A stretch of DNA of 64,000 nt. It comes from Trematomus loennbergii (taxonomy: Eukaryota > Chordata > Actinopteri > Perciformes > Nototheniidae). The notes below the pieces were generated by a model. That model had not been told where the DNA came from. It did not search any database and was given only the letters and a program-made list of their open reading frames with translations. Within the stretch, counting starts at the first letter, position 1. Each line of letters starts with the position of its first letter. Positions 52,989-64,000 of the stretch are shown piece after piece. Where the stretch lies: NCBI GenBank assembly GCA_012861695.1, contig JAAOOA010000127.1:20730255-20794254 (forward strand), in the 5' to 3' direction. The position numbers were made by a program, and so were the translations under genes.

Positions 52989-53526
52989 CATGTGGGCCGG
53001 TCCTAGACATTATGGAGGAGTATGCCCCCTGGAAAGATTTGTTTTAACATTTTAAAGCAAAATGCTTCAATCTGGTGCACTTTGAGCACACAATTACTAG
53101 AGACCTGATCTAGGGGTACAACTCTAAAACACCCATGAAAAAGATCGGTTTACATTTTAATAACCATAGCCAACAACAAATAAATGTAACGTATTTTTTT
53201 TTCTTGTTCTTTTTATCTTTATATCTTATTTTACACTTTTAACATTTATTTATGCATATTTTTTGATCTCTCCAGTTTTAAACAATATTTTTGGTTACTG
53301 TCCTATAGTATACATTGGAATGATTTCAAACCTGTTTTTATTTATCCTAATAATTATAAAGGTGTGCCTTGGAAATATTTGTTTACATAAATTGTGATCA
53401 AACCGTTTGAGACCCACTGAGATAACTTGGACTAAAGTGAACTATCTAAACACTCAAGAGTCCTTTACCTCACTGAGCTGTAGTCATCAACCTCAATCCA
53501 ACAACAATCCGCGGTACCGATGCAGG

Positions 53527-53562
<36 letters not shown>

Positions 53563-53849
53563 CGCTCGGAGGCTCGCTCGCACTTTGGCTGTGAGCTGCG
53601 GGCGCCTGATGAGTCAACATCCCCCACTTTCATCACTTACAGCGCCCATCAGGGCAAATGAAAAGTGTAACCGGGGTGAAAAGGGTGTTACCTTGACTTA
53701 ATTATGAATGTTGTTACATCAAGGCTGAAATTAAGATGAGCCAAACAGTCAAAAAATAGTTTTCCCTCCCAGAACTACCAGCGCAGCGCCCCCCCAGATC
53801 TGGCGCCCTAGGCGACCGCCTATGTCGCCAGTGCTACGGGCCGGCCCTG
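52989..53849. mobile_element. hAT-like nonautonomous DNA transposon, 861 bp
   Basis: The right end, inverted, reads CAGGGCCGGCCCGTAGCACT; the left end reads CATGTGGGCCGGTCCTAGAC. The flanks are ACTGGACA (52981-52988) and GCTGGACA (53850-53857), an 8-bp duplication with one mismatch, as in hAT elements. Inside are a (CT)n tract (about 53527-53559) and CpG-rich DNA. No transposase frame. Confidence 0.65.
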
Positions 53850-54048
53850 GCTGGACAGCCTGCATTGATTCAGTCTGCAGAGATCTGTGATCGTGCATGT
53901 ATTTGCAGAATATCGATGCATTTACTTCCAAGAGAGAGAGGGAACATCGTCTTAGCACCAAGAACATATCAATTGATCCGTGTGAGTGTTGGAAGATATC
54001 AGATATGTCTATGTGGAGTTAAGAATGAACCAAAGCCAGCACAATATG

Positions 54049-54109
54049 AGCAGCCAACAGTATCCTTTGTCATGGTTTTGTGCCATGACAAAGGTCATGC
54101 TAAGCTGCT
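54049..54109. other. imperfect hairpin with a perfect 12-bp core
   Basis: CCTTTGTCATGG (54064-54075) and CCATGACAAAGG (54083-54094) pair perfectly around a 7-base loop. After an internal loop, AGCAGC and GCTGCT also pair. Too irregular and short for a confident microRNA. Confidence 0.5.
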
Positions 54110-54689
54110 AAACATAGGAGGAAGATATTGTGGGAAAGGTGCGAACTCCCTGAGAGATTTCAACGAGAAAGATGTTCTGCAAAAAATGATTGTATCAGAA
54201 GAACAAAGCAGTGTGTGGGTGTGGAGGAGCAACTGTGAACAAATGTGTTACTCAAAATAAGAAAGCCGTTTCTTCAGCCTGCTCATCTCCTCCTCTTCTC
54301 CAAAAATAACGTTAGACACGGTTGCCCAGTAGCCTCTAAATCCCCTCCCCGCCATGTTTGGGATATCTTAGCATCATATAGTGCCAGTAGTAGAAAAAAA
54401 CAACACTTCTATTCAACAGTCTCCAAAAACAAGTGTGAGCAGTTCATGCTTCATGAAACGTCTGTCTCATGAGCCCACTCAATTTACTGACCTTTGTAAA
54501 TGTGTTACTTCTCGTGGTTAGTGTGGTTAATGAAATTATTTCTCATTGCCCTCAGCAACAGTGGAGCTTCAGCACATAGCCTGTTACATTAGGCCTAGGA
54601 CAGGAAGATCAAGAGTCCTGTGATCTGATTGAATAAAATCATGTCTTTTTGGATTCCAGATGTCATAACAGTGTAAAGAGTTGTTTGTT

Positions 54690-54890
54690 TGAATCAGAAT
54701 CAGAAATCAGAATCAGAAACGGATTTATTACCAGGTAGGTTCACACGTACGAGGAATTTGACTAAGTGTCGTGGTGCATACATAAAAATAAAAATATGTA
54801 AAAAAAGAACACAGATAGCTAACTATATTAAGAACACTAATAAAAATATAAGTGTTGTCTTACTGGTGCAACAGCAGGATTGGGAATAGC
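54690..54890 (-). repeat. LINE 3' fragment with (AATCAG)n
   Basis: GAATCAGAATCAGAAATCAG followed by GATTTATTACC and CACGTACGAGGAATTTGACT is the reverse of a fish non-LTR 3' end often met in introns. Confidence 0.6.
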
Positions 54891-54924
54891 AATGTCCTTC
54901 TGTTTGGAAAGTCAGACCACCACT

Positions 54925-55270
54925 ATGGTCGAGACTGAAATATACTTAAATCTACTCGATAGATTCCCATTCACGTTTATACAGATTGAAGGACACCGAC
55001 TTGTGTGAAAACCTGACTTTTTATCTTGCACATTATAATGTTGACATCTTATGTTTGAGGTGACATTTCTCAACTATTGAATGGATTTCCATTCACTTTG
55101 ATATATCCATGGTTCCAAAAGGATTCATCTCTTCCTCTGGCAACACCATTTTTTGTTTAGTGCTAACATAAGGTGGAAATCTGTGGTTAAGAATTTTTAC
55201 CTTACAATATGTTGTAACCACCACAGCATCATGCTATGTATCGGCTTTAGCTGTTGTTGATGGGGGAAAG
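54925..55270. repeat. degenerate interspersed repeat (ACTATTGGATGGATT family)
   Basis: CTCAACTATTGAATGGATTT then CCATTCACTTTGATATATCC and a partial earlier unit at about 54955 resemble a fish repeat made of diverged sub-units with this word. Confidence 0.4.
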
Positions 55271-58200
55271 AAGCTGGAAACTTATTCTGATGACAAAATA
55301 ATTGTCATCTCACACAATGCAGCCACTGGGGAACACTGAGGCACAAGTTTTCCTTGACGCAATCCAACATAACTGAAAAGTGCCCAGGGGCAAGTGGAGC
55401 TTAGAAACTGCAGGACTCCACTTTGAAGTCAGCATTTCCACAACAACCCCGGAAATCTACCCAGCAGTGACCAAATTATTAACTCCCACTTCCTCCAGGA
55501 CCTGTTCTGAAGCACTATGAGAAATTGTGATCGGAATCGAAGGTGGCAGCCGGGTTTTGAACAGGAGCAGCATGAAATATGAAATTGGCCTTGTTTACCC
55601 AGACCATGTGTTGGGCATTCAAGGTCTGTTCCAAGCTGTGGGCCTACAGCCGAAGTTTTACTCATTTTGTTTCTTTTATTTGCTCACAATTCACAACTGA
55701 AAAACAAACTGCTCAGAGAATGCTGTGAAGTGCGTTGTGTAATCTCTCATTCAAGTTCTTACTATTCTGTAACAGACAAAAGCTTTTGTTTTCTGATCCT
55801 TAGTGCTGTCTTCTATCAGAGCTGCAATTATTGTCACAATGTTGACAACTAACTCAAAACTGATTCACTAAAACTGCTTAACAATATCCAAAGGAATCTT
55901 ATTTATTACGCAACAAGTTAGCATTTAATGCCTAACATTGGTGACATAATAATCACTCTTTAATTTAAACATCACTCTCAATCCTTGTATATTTGTATAC
56001 CAATCTCTATTTTACTAATCAGGCTTTTTTAGTGTGCTTGTGTGCATTAACAGTGATCTTGGACCGCTCGCACAAGGTGATGACACCCCTCTTAATGGTG
56101 TATCATGGTTTGTACCGTATATTGTGTATTACATCATATATATAATATTGTGTTTATTTATCTACCTGCAAGAGTAGACAAGATTTGAACGAAACGTCAG
56201 AAAATAAGCCACACATTTTAGGTGAATCCACACACTTTGGACACAATTTGAATAATACTGTTATGACAATCAGCTTGTCAGGGGGTTCAATGATTGTGGA
56301 AACTATCTGTGTCTGCTTGATAAATTGCAAGATCAGTTCCAAAAACACAGGAGAAAAAAACCTTTGAGCCTTATATTATGCATGAACATGCATGAACATG
56401 ATCTGCACACGACAGTGCATCGTGCAAGTGGAGGGAATGAACCTGTAGACGTATCCAGACATCCAAATGTGGAAAATCTGAGATCATTTCCTTCATCCCT
56501 AAAGCAATGGTTTCCCTGCCAAACAGACGCAGGCTCTGATGTGCTAGATAATACAGATGAGGTTTCGCTGTGGCAAAAGGGCAGAGAAACACATGAACAC
56601 AGACAGCAGTGCTTCTGACAGCTGGTGATAAACAAAAGACAATAGAGGAGGCGGTGAATTTCTTTCTTGAGTCAGAACAGGCCCGATGCGTACCCTGGAA
56701 ACTGTACTCCACACAACACAGAGGACATCTGTACACACAGTCAGTATGAGAGAACTGCTCCTCAGTTACCATCAATGTATTATTGTGCTGAGCCAAAGAG
56801 ATTAATGCTGTTCATCTGGGGACAGCCACTGTGGGATGAACTAGTCCTAATGAGTCCTGGGATTCAGGGTTTCCCTTCCTAATATTCAGTTATTACATCA
56901 CTGAGCAGCAAGGGAAATTACCCTCTTGTTGGTCAACTTGCTCCAACTTGATTATGTTCGAGTGTGTTTAATAAAGATCTTCTGGGAGTCACAATAACAT
57001 AAGAAGCCGAGTATCCCAGGAGTCATTGTCACTTTAATGAGCTGTTCCTACATCTATTATTTTTACCAATGCAAATCTGTTGAAAAACCTATTTTCAAAA
57101 TTGCCCGAATCATAATTGAATGCTACATAACTACCCTTGTTATTGAATTAGATATTGATTAAGAATGTGCATTTCTAAAGTGTTGTCTTATGAATTCAGC
57201 TGTAGGGATAATGACTGAGTCCACATAATAGCGGTCCAGCTGTGTCTCAGTGGAGGGAGGCCGCCCTGCATCCCTCCCCCCCCCCCCGCGCCCTGCAATG
57301 CTCATTTATAAATTGATGTAGAGGAAAAAATGCATACATATACCCATTATGTTTGCAACGCTAGTGCCCTTTAACACTTTGAGACACACTGTACATGTAA
57401 ATAGAGAAACACGCAATCCTAGTAACACAACAACCCATAATGCAACACTCTCAGGCTTTGGTAGCAGTAGGAGCCGATGCTTGCTCCAAGTAATGTGAAT
57501 ATATGAATGTCCAGCACTCAGCTATAATTCATTATTCAAATGTCTTTCCAGAAAAAAAAAAATTATCATTAATCTGTGTCAATATCTCAATAACAATCCA
57601 AAGTAAGGGATTGTTATATGACTTGACACAGCTCTGTACACAAACACACAGTATGATGTAATGCTGTGTAAGAAAGAAGGGCAATTTCTGTTTACCATCT
57701 ATGGCATTGAGGAGGGGGGAGCTAGTAGTATGAAATCACTGAGCCCTGCCAGTGAGTGTTTGTTTTTTCTATCTATGGAGCCATCTTGACACGGGGGGCT
57801 CAATGTGAAGCCAAGGCAGAAGCAGCATGTGAGGTAAAGCAGAGCTGACACTCAGTGCACACGCGCAGCTGGGATGTGTGTCCTCCGAAGAACAAAACCA
57901 TCAGAGCTCAGCAGGGATCCATCATGCAACGAAAACACCGGCAAACTGAGGTCCCGCTTTTTAAATACACACCAACAACAGTGACAAAATGCTTCGAATC
58001 AGTCTTTACCACACTGTAAGACACTGAGAAACAGACAACCAGTATTTATTACTACTTATTTATAGTAATTATTATTATTAGTTACACAGTGACTTATAAT
58101 TAGAGTTATTATTGATTTCCTCACCTCTGCAGCTGCACATTGTTGTCGCTTTGATTTTGAATAAATGCTGTTATCCCTATTGCACAGTACACAGACACAG

Positions 58201-61200
58201 GATGAAGAACTGACAGTGACTAAATTGTACTCAGTATTTTGCTGTCATTTTGGATTTACAGCAAGATATTAATGAGTTTATATGCAGTAGTGACTTTGTT
58301 GTTGTAAATAGTACTGTTGCTGCCCTGGAAACAACATGTATTAGTAGCATTTTGTCTTCGCAATATAACAAAAACAACAATGTAAGCGTACATACTTTCC
58401 TCATATCCTGCAGACTTAGGTTAGAAAGCAGAAGCAGATGTTTCATTATTGTAGTGAAACAACAAAGCTGCAAAACCTTCACAGATGATTGTTTGTTTGT
58501 CTTGCCAAAGCTGAAGAAAGCTATGACACTTCATGATCATGCAAATACAACTGTATGGTCTTTCCAGAGGTTATAGAATGGGGTGCTGTTGAACTGTATT
58601 GCATTGTGCAGAAAGATGATTGGGGTGGGAAAAAAAAGGAAACACCACAACCTGCCTCTTCCAAAATGAACATAAAGTTGAATCCATTTCTCTCTTTAAC
58701 GTTTGTAATATTCATGAAAGTAGGATTTATTACAGGACTTTTGAATTAGACATGATTCGGTTTAACTACTTGTACATATTCAATTGGTAACTGAATGTAA
58801 AACATGTTCATGTGTCTGCAGAGTTAAGCCAGAAGGAATGAAGGAAGTGGAGACCCAGGTAGCAGGAAATACCAGATCAAACACGTGTTGGCCAAGACCA
58901 ATTAAATGATCTAATGGGGTAGGCTTTAATGACGCACAGCAAAAAGATTATTAGTGGATACAACTCTGTGCACCCAATTATTTTCCCCTCAAGACTGCTG
59001 GCATAATTCAGGAGATTTGTAAGTATGTCAAGGGTAACCACCACCCACAGAAACCTTCCCCGAACTAAACACCATCACAGTAAAATGGGTTGTTATTGGA
59101 CTTTGTGGATTAAGTGAATTACAATTCACTACAAGATGATTATGAACTAAATAACTGTTGCCCATTTGGCTTGTGGGTAACAATTGGATTGATCAATGGC
59201 TTAAAATGAAAAACACTCAGTGGAGGCTTTTAGAGTGCTGCTGTGAAATTAATTAAACTGGTGAGAATAACAGAGTTATTATAGTGGTTATGGGGTTGTT
59301 TTGTATCTAGAAGTCGATGTTGGTAAAGGCAGGGTGAAATTGGGAAGCTGTTTAATAAGCAGACTTCACGGGTGGTGATTAGTAATGCAGTTATTTGGGA
59401 AATAAAGCAAGTGGTTCGAGATTAGAGTTGAAATGATGGCGATATAAAAAAAAGGCACTTTTTAGTTTCATAAACAAATTAAAGTGTTGTTGTGTAGATC
59501 GCCATGGCTCATACATGTTAGAAAACGGATCCAAATATTGCTTTTAAAACTAACAAATAATTTGGAGATTGTTCAACTCACAGTTACCTCTAGAGTCAAC
59601 GTTTTCGTTATACCCATCTAAGGGATGATTTAATAAAAACACTATAAAGGGAGCACCTAAATCTTGGGGCTGCAAAAGTGTACAGAAGGTTTAGTTTGAG
59701 AGATTAGGGAGAGAACTGCACATTTTGACCCTACAATTTGTACGTCAGGGTATGATGTATTAATGATACTCCAATATGATTCAAAGCAGTATATTTTTGT
59801 ATATGATATGTAAGCAAAACCTCCTTAATCAAGCACTCATTTATTTTTTTCAACTCTGCCATATTTCTAACCTTTTTACATTCGTCTGCTTTTCTGATCT
59901 TGTTGAACATTGTGCTGTAGCACTAAAAAGGGAGTATGATAATGTGCAATTTGTAAAAGTGGAGCAGACATGTTTCTGGGTTCCTAGGGAAACCACAGGG
60001 CTGCTGTGGACAATTACTAACTCCATCTGTCAATGAGTGAGTTTTAAAGCAAATTAAATCACCTCCTGGAGCCCCCTGATTGTAAACAGCTAAAGCATGT
60101 GAATTAATTTGTAAATAATGCAAAAAATTACTGTGTGAAATACTTTGCTATGAGCTACCAATGCTTTGTTGATAGTCAAACTCGACGTGTCTCATTCACG
60201 GGAAATAAGACAATGTTAATTGTCCTAAGACAACAAGACAGCCCTCCACTTGTTCCCTCCTTGCACAGCTTGTATTGCCTGTTGAAGCGATACCTGGTTG
60301 CTAAGCAGCGCTGCTGGATGACGGAGAGTACTCATTTAAAGGGCTCAACCTGCGTCACTAAACAATATCTTCAGGTGGGTGTAATTGTTAGGCAAAGGTC
60401 AAAAAGAGATCTTTAAAATATCTTACATGTTTGCTTTGCCATCTAGTAACATGCACTTCATTACACTTCCTCTCCTGAACATGTGGAAGAGTAATCATGT
60501 GCTCATCACTCCAGGAAATATAGCGGTAATGGATGATCAAACAGGTATTTTAGATCATAAATTCACACAGCAGTAAACATAAATGATATTGCCCATAAAA
60601 ACAAATGAGCCAACAAGAGGGTATCACAGTAACAGCCGACATCATCGACGTGTGACAGTGCTGCTCAGCTTTTCCTTTCACTAGACCAAGAGCAACAACT
60701 TCCATCTTGTTGTCACACACTTGAAGAAGTTTGGGCAACAACGCGGCCTCATTCTTCACATGATGAGTGACTGTGTATACATAACTAAGAATCTGCTTTC
60801 AAAAAAGAAAAGCTGGTAGTTTACATTCTTACTTTTATGGCAATGACATATATACAAACACAGAAAGAGAGGGAGATGTTTTCATGAGCGAGACAAGGGA
60901 TATTGATCCGCCAAACACTGACATTTTGTTCCCTTCTTTGTATGTACGCCATTTCCAACTCTGATTTTAACTTCAATTCAATATATATATATTCAATATT
61001 TGAATGGCTTTAGAGTTCGGGCCGAGACACTAACCATAAAGTATTTACACTATATATTATTAACACGTCTAGAATTGGATAGAGTTCATGTATAATACAG
61101 AAACAGTACAAGGTAAGAAAACTACCAACACTAACCAAATGCTCCAAAAACTAAACTAATTTATTTATCTATTTGTCTAAATATTGGTATAAATATTATT

Positions 61201-63234
61201 AAAAGAAATAATTATAATAAACACAGACACATTAGAATATAAAGAATGGTATAAATTAAGTGCATTTCAGAGTAGAGTAACTAGTATCAAAGTTCAGTCA
61301 CTTACTTTTTATTGCCTGAATTTCAAAGTTGTTTGTTCCAACTAGCAACCAGAATGAATGATGTTGACATTTTATTTGCCGGTTGGCCAGTGTGACAAAT
61401 CACCCTTTGTTACAGCTCACACTCGAAGAGCAGTGAAGAAAAGAAAAAAACAAATAGGAAAGCAATTATCATAGAAGTGCTATCTTTCTCTGACTTTACC
61501 TGCAAAGTAAAGCGAGAAAGGACTTTGGCTGGGTCAACTGAATCCTCTGTGATATTAGAGAGCTTGAACTTCACTTCAGAGACACAATGTTTCTGAAAAA
61601 AACATTTAGTCTTTCTTTTTGTTACAAATACAGAGTAGTGCAGCAATGCCACACACTGCTTTACTGCGTGTTTATATCTCAGCTATATCTTCCATCTCTT
61701 AGTTTGGGAAAGGTTTGTTTTAAATACTTTAATTACTCAAATATGACAAGCGGCTCAGTGAATGTACTAGATGACCTAAATAAAGAATAGAGCTGGAAAT
61801 GTAAATAAGGAAATCTTCTTAAAAGTAAACAAGCCTTGTTTGGGGCCATGTTGAGACAGACACACATAATATTACAAATACAAATATGGTTTGTGATATC
61901 TAGCTCTACGTAGGACTCAAGATAATTTAATAGGTAGTAACTAGATTGAATACTTTCACATAATGCACACAACGTCTTGGTGTAGGTCAATGTTAGAACG
62001 TCTTCTCCCATGAGTCTATTCTTGTTGTGTCCTCCAAGCTAAAAGTTATCCGTCCGTCTTCAAAACAGACAAAAAAATCTAATTTCAGCATTACATCTGA
62101 CTGTGATCATTCTGTGTGCCTCCGATCTGAAGCTTTGACAGAAACACTCAAATCAATTCTGCCCTATCAGTAAGCAGAGCACCTTCAACAAACATTGAAT
62201 ACACACAGCTTCATGTAAAACCAACACAGGCACATACCGATCCTGTTACTATTCAGTCGCTATGATTGGTTTGTCCTTCATTCTCCCCCACTGTAGACAG
62301 AGTGCAAATAATAAACGGTTATCTGTGACAGAAAATCAATAGTTGAAACTTTACATGTTACAACATTTTAACCCTGTTATTGTCTGCGCAAAATACGAGA
62401 CGTTCAATTAAAATCACAAAGTTCCTCTCACCGTCACGTCTTTCAAGTGCCAATTAGACGACACTGACAGACAACAAAATGTCAGTTATTACATCTCTTC
62501 CTAGAAGTGGTGTGTCTTTGTTCAGGAGGTGATATGGAGGCATGCAGCTCACCAGGAGCAGCTGATAGGTCCACTCTACAAGTAGGCAGACAGGCCTCAG
62601 TATAGTCTTTGTTTGTCAATGGGTAAAGTTTCTTCAAAGCAACTCCCAAACTCTGTCTGCAGTGTGTGTATGTGTGTGTGGGGAGGTGTGGGTGGGTAAG
62701 GCGTTTAATGTTTTCTCCCCCAAATGCATTCAAGCCTTATTAGTTTACCAGAAAAGGTCAGACAGCTTGTCACTAAAGTCGTGACCAGAATTTGCTCAAC
62801 AGCCCACAGCAGCAATCTGTGAAGTCCTGCAGCTAATTGGATTGCTTTTCGATTCTACACAGGAAAAAAAGTAAGAAAAGTACAGCCATGGCCAGTGAAT
62901 ATAACTATTGTTGAAAAATTTGTTTTTGCTCATGAACTTGATGTTTAAAAAATTCAACTGACTTCAGTAAAAAAATTGACACATATTTTCACTCATCTTC
63001 TCATTTGCCTCTTGATAAATGTGAATACACCCCCGCAGCTGGCTAATCAGGTTTGAACAGAGCACTACAAATGCCATGAGGGCTGAGCTGAGTTTACACA
63101 GAAACAAATGAGGGAATGAACCTTAGCCAGTGGCAAATCAATGGCTCCCCAGGATGGCTGATGATCAAGCATGATGAGATAAATATCGAATTGGGGGAAA
63201 AGGTTGCATTTATCTCCTGTCCCTATTATCTTCA
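55271..63234. other. distal upstream DNA, no gene seen
   Basis: About 8 kb of AT-rich sequence. I saw no protein-like frame, and none of the open frames has recognisable domains. It holds a C run near 57278-57288 and CpG-bearing DNA at 57780-57960. An upstream noncoding exon of tp53i11 could lie here, but I cannot place it. Confidence 0.5.
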
Positions 63235-63300
63235 ATTTACATTACATTACATTACATTACATTGCATTTAGCTGACGCTTTTATCCAAAGCGACTTACAA
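63235..63300 (-). repeat. SINE/LINE 3' tail with (TGTAA)n, reversed
   Basis: The minus strand carries TCGCTTTGGATAAAAGCGTC (63274-63293), identical over 20 bases to the SINE at 37516-37535, followed by five TGTAA units. The DNA beyond it, to about 63520, looks like the body of the same or another repeat. Confidence 0.65.
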
Positions 63301-63599
63301 TAAGTGCATTCGACCAAGAAGATACAAACTTGAAGAAAACACAATCATATAAGTACATCAGGTTTCATAGAGCCAAAACATTTCAAGTGCTACTCAACTG
63401 GCTTTAGATAAGCCTGTCTTTTATTAGTATATAAGTGCTTTGTTAGTCATTTTATTGCTCGAAGTGGAGTCGAAAGAGATGAGTTGCAGCGAGCCGTTTG
63501 GCTGATGCAGAGCGGAGTGCACGTGCTGGGGTGTATGCAGTGGCGTTTTTATATGTACAAAAGTGGTGGGGCACAAAAAACTTAGATGTCTATATATAA

Positions 63600-63850
63600 G
63601 CTTCTGCAGTGACGTGCAGTGAGGTTCATGGCTGGTGAGGCACTGGCACTGACTCTTCAGGTTTACAAATATTATATTTTGACCTAAACCAAAATATAAT
63701 ATTATTTTCAAAAGCTTTTTTTGTCTGATGTTTCGATTAATTTTAAACAGACAGTTCAACAAAAGGATACCCAAAAAATGTAATTTTATCATTTAAATAT
63801 TGAATTGTTCTCTCTTAGTAAGATCCCATTTTCAATAAAATTGCGGTCTT
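63600..63850. repeat. probable DNA-transposon terminal region
   Basis: CAGTGACGTGCAGTGAGGTT then CATGGCTGGTGAGGCACTG is like the end of a DNA transposon found in many fish genomes. A second similar word, CAGTGGCGTTTTTATATG, occurs at 63540. The element seems to run toward the window edge. Confidence 0.4.
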
Positions 63851-63852
63851 AC

Positions 63853-63962
63853 CTTGACTTGAAGATGAAGTCCATTTGCCTATCATTCTGGACAAACATT
63901 TCTATTACTTTTTTGTAAAAGTCCTCCTTATGTTCTTGTAGTTTCAAAAGTCTATCATAAAT
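63853..63962 (-). CDS. possible internal exon of unknown gene or transposon
   Basis: A minus-strand open stretch of 110 nt between TCGATTAG (acceptor-like) and GTAAGA (donor, 63847-63852). It reads IYDRLLKLQEHKEDFYKKVI then EMFVQNDRQMDFIFKS, charged and helix-like. I do not recognise the family. It lies beside transposon-like DNA, so a transposon-encoded protein is the first alternative to a host gene. Confidence 0.3.
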
Positions 63963-63983
63963 CTAATCGATAGATTTATGATA
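63953..63983. repeat. 13-bp inverted repeat near the window edge
   Basis: TATCATAAATCTA and TAGATTTATGATA pair perfectly across a 5-base loop ATCGA. Confidence 0.8.
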
Positions 63984-64000
63984 AAAAAATTATAAAAGTA

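Noticed and set aside
54049..54109. microRNA precursor
   Set aside because: The perfect stem is only 12 bp with a large internal loop, shorter than a usual precursor. Kept only as a hairpin.
57780..57960. CpG-bearing stretch as the first exon or promoter of tp53i11
   Set aside because: No convincing minus-strand donor site or promoter element was found, so it was not called.

Overview
The window is vertebrate nuclear DNA, almost certainly from a ray-finned (teleost, probably acanthomorph) fish. The evidence is two vertebrate genes split into short exons with GT/AG junctions, very long dinucleotide microsatellites, and retroposon tails and miniature inverted-repeat elements of kinds common in teleosts. 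No operon, CRISPR array, rRNA, tRNA gene or phage-like region was seen. About 97% of the window is intron or intergenic DNA.

Two protein-coding genes are supported, both on the minus strand and in tandem. (1) cd82, a tetraspanin of the CD82/KAI1 type, has eight coding exons between 26496 and 12947. All splice junctions are in phase and encode 256 residues. A probable noncoding first exon lies at about 31928-32100, and the 3' end is probably near 11.04 kb. (2) tp53i11 (PIG11-like multipass membrane protein) has six coding exons between 47391 and 36058 and a probable poly(A) signal at 33668. The family reading of 189 residues is recovered only if one base is restored in the first coding exon. 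As printed, that exon carries a one-base deletion that puts a TGA in the next exon. The rest of the gene looks intact, so an assembly or sequencing error or a recent allele is more likely than an old pseudogene.

Layout: 1-300 is a possible 3' end of an unidentified plus-strand transcript. 380-1103 is repeat DNA ending in a retroposon tail with CTTGC repeats. About 1.1-10.9 kb has no gene and ends in a good CTCF-type motif at 10893. 11.0-32.1 kb is cd82, with (CA)n tracts in the 3' UTR and 12 bases into intron 2. 32.1-33.65 kb is the short intergenic spacer. 33.65-47.4 kb is tp53i11; its 7-kb first visible intron holds four related TTAA-flanked miniature elements and a 1-kb Harbinger-like element. 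47.4-64 kb is upstream DNA of tp53i11 with a 299-bp (CA)n, two further terminal-repeat elements, retroposon tails, a non-repeat block around 50.6-51.6 kb that might be regulatory, and a possible exon of unknown identity at the right edge.

The two genes share no pathway visible in the sequence. Both encode membrane proteins tied in the literature to p53 or metastasis biology, but their adjacency is a matter of synteny. I found no convincing undescribed molecular system. The observations most worth checking are the tp53i11 frameshift, the CA repeat abutting a cd82 splice donor, the nested and shared-TTAA element cluster, and the altered gene order relative to human.
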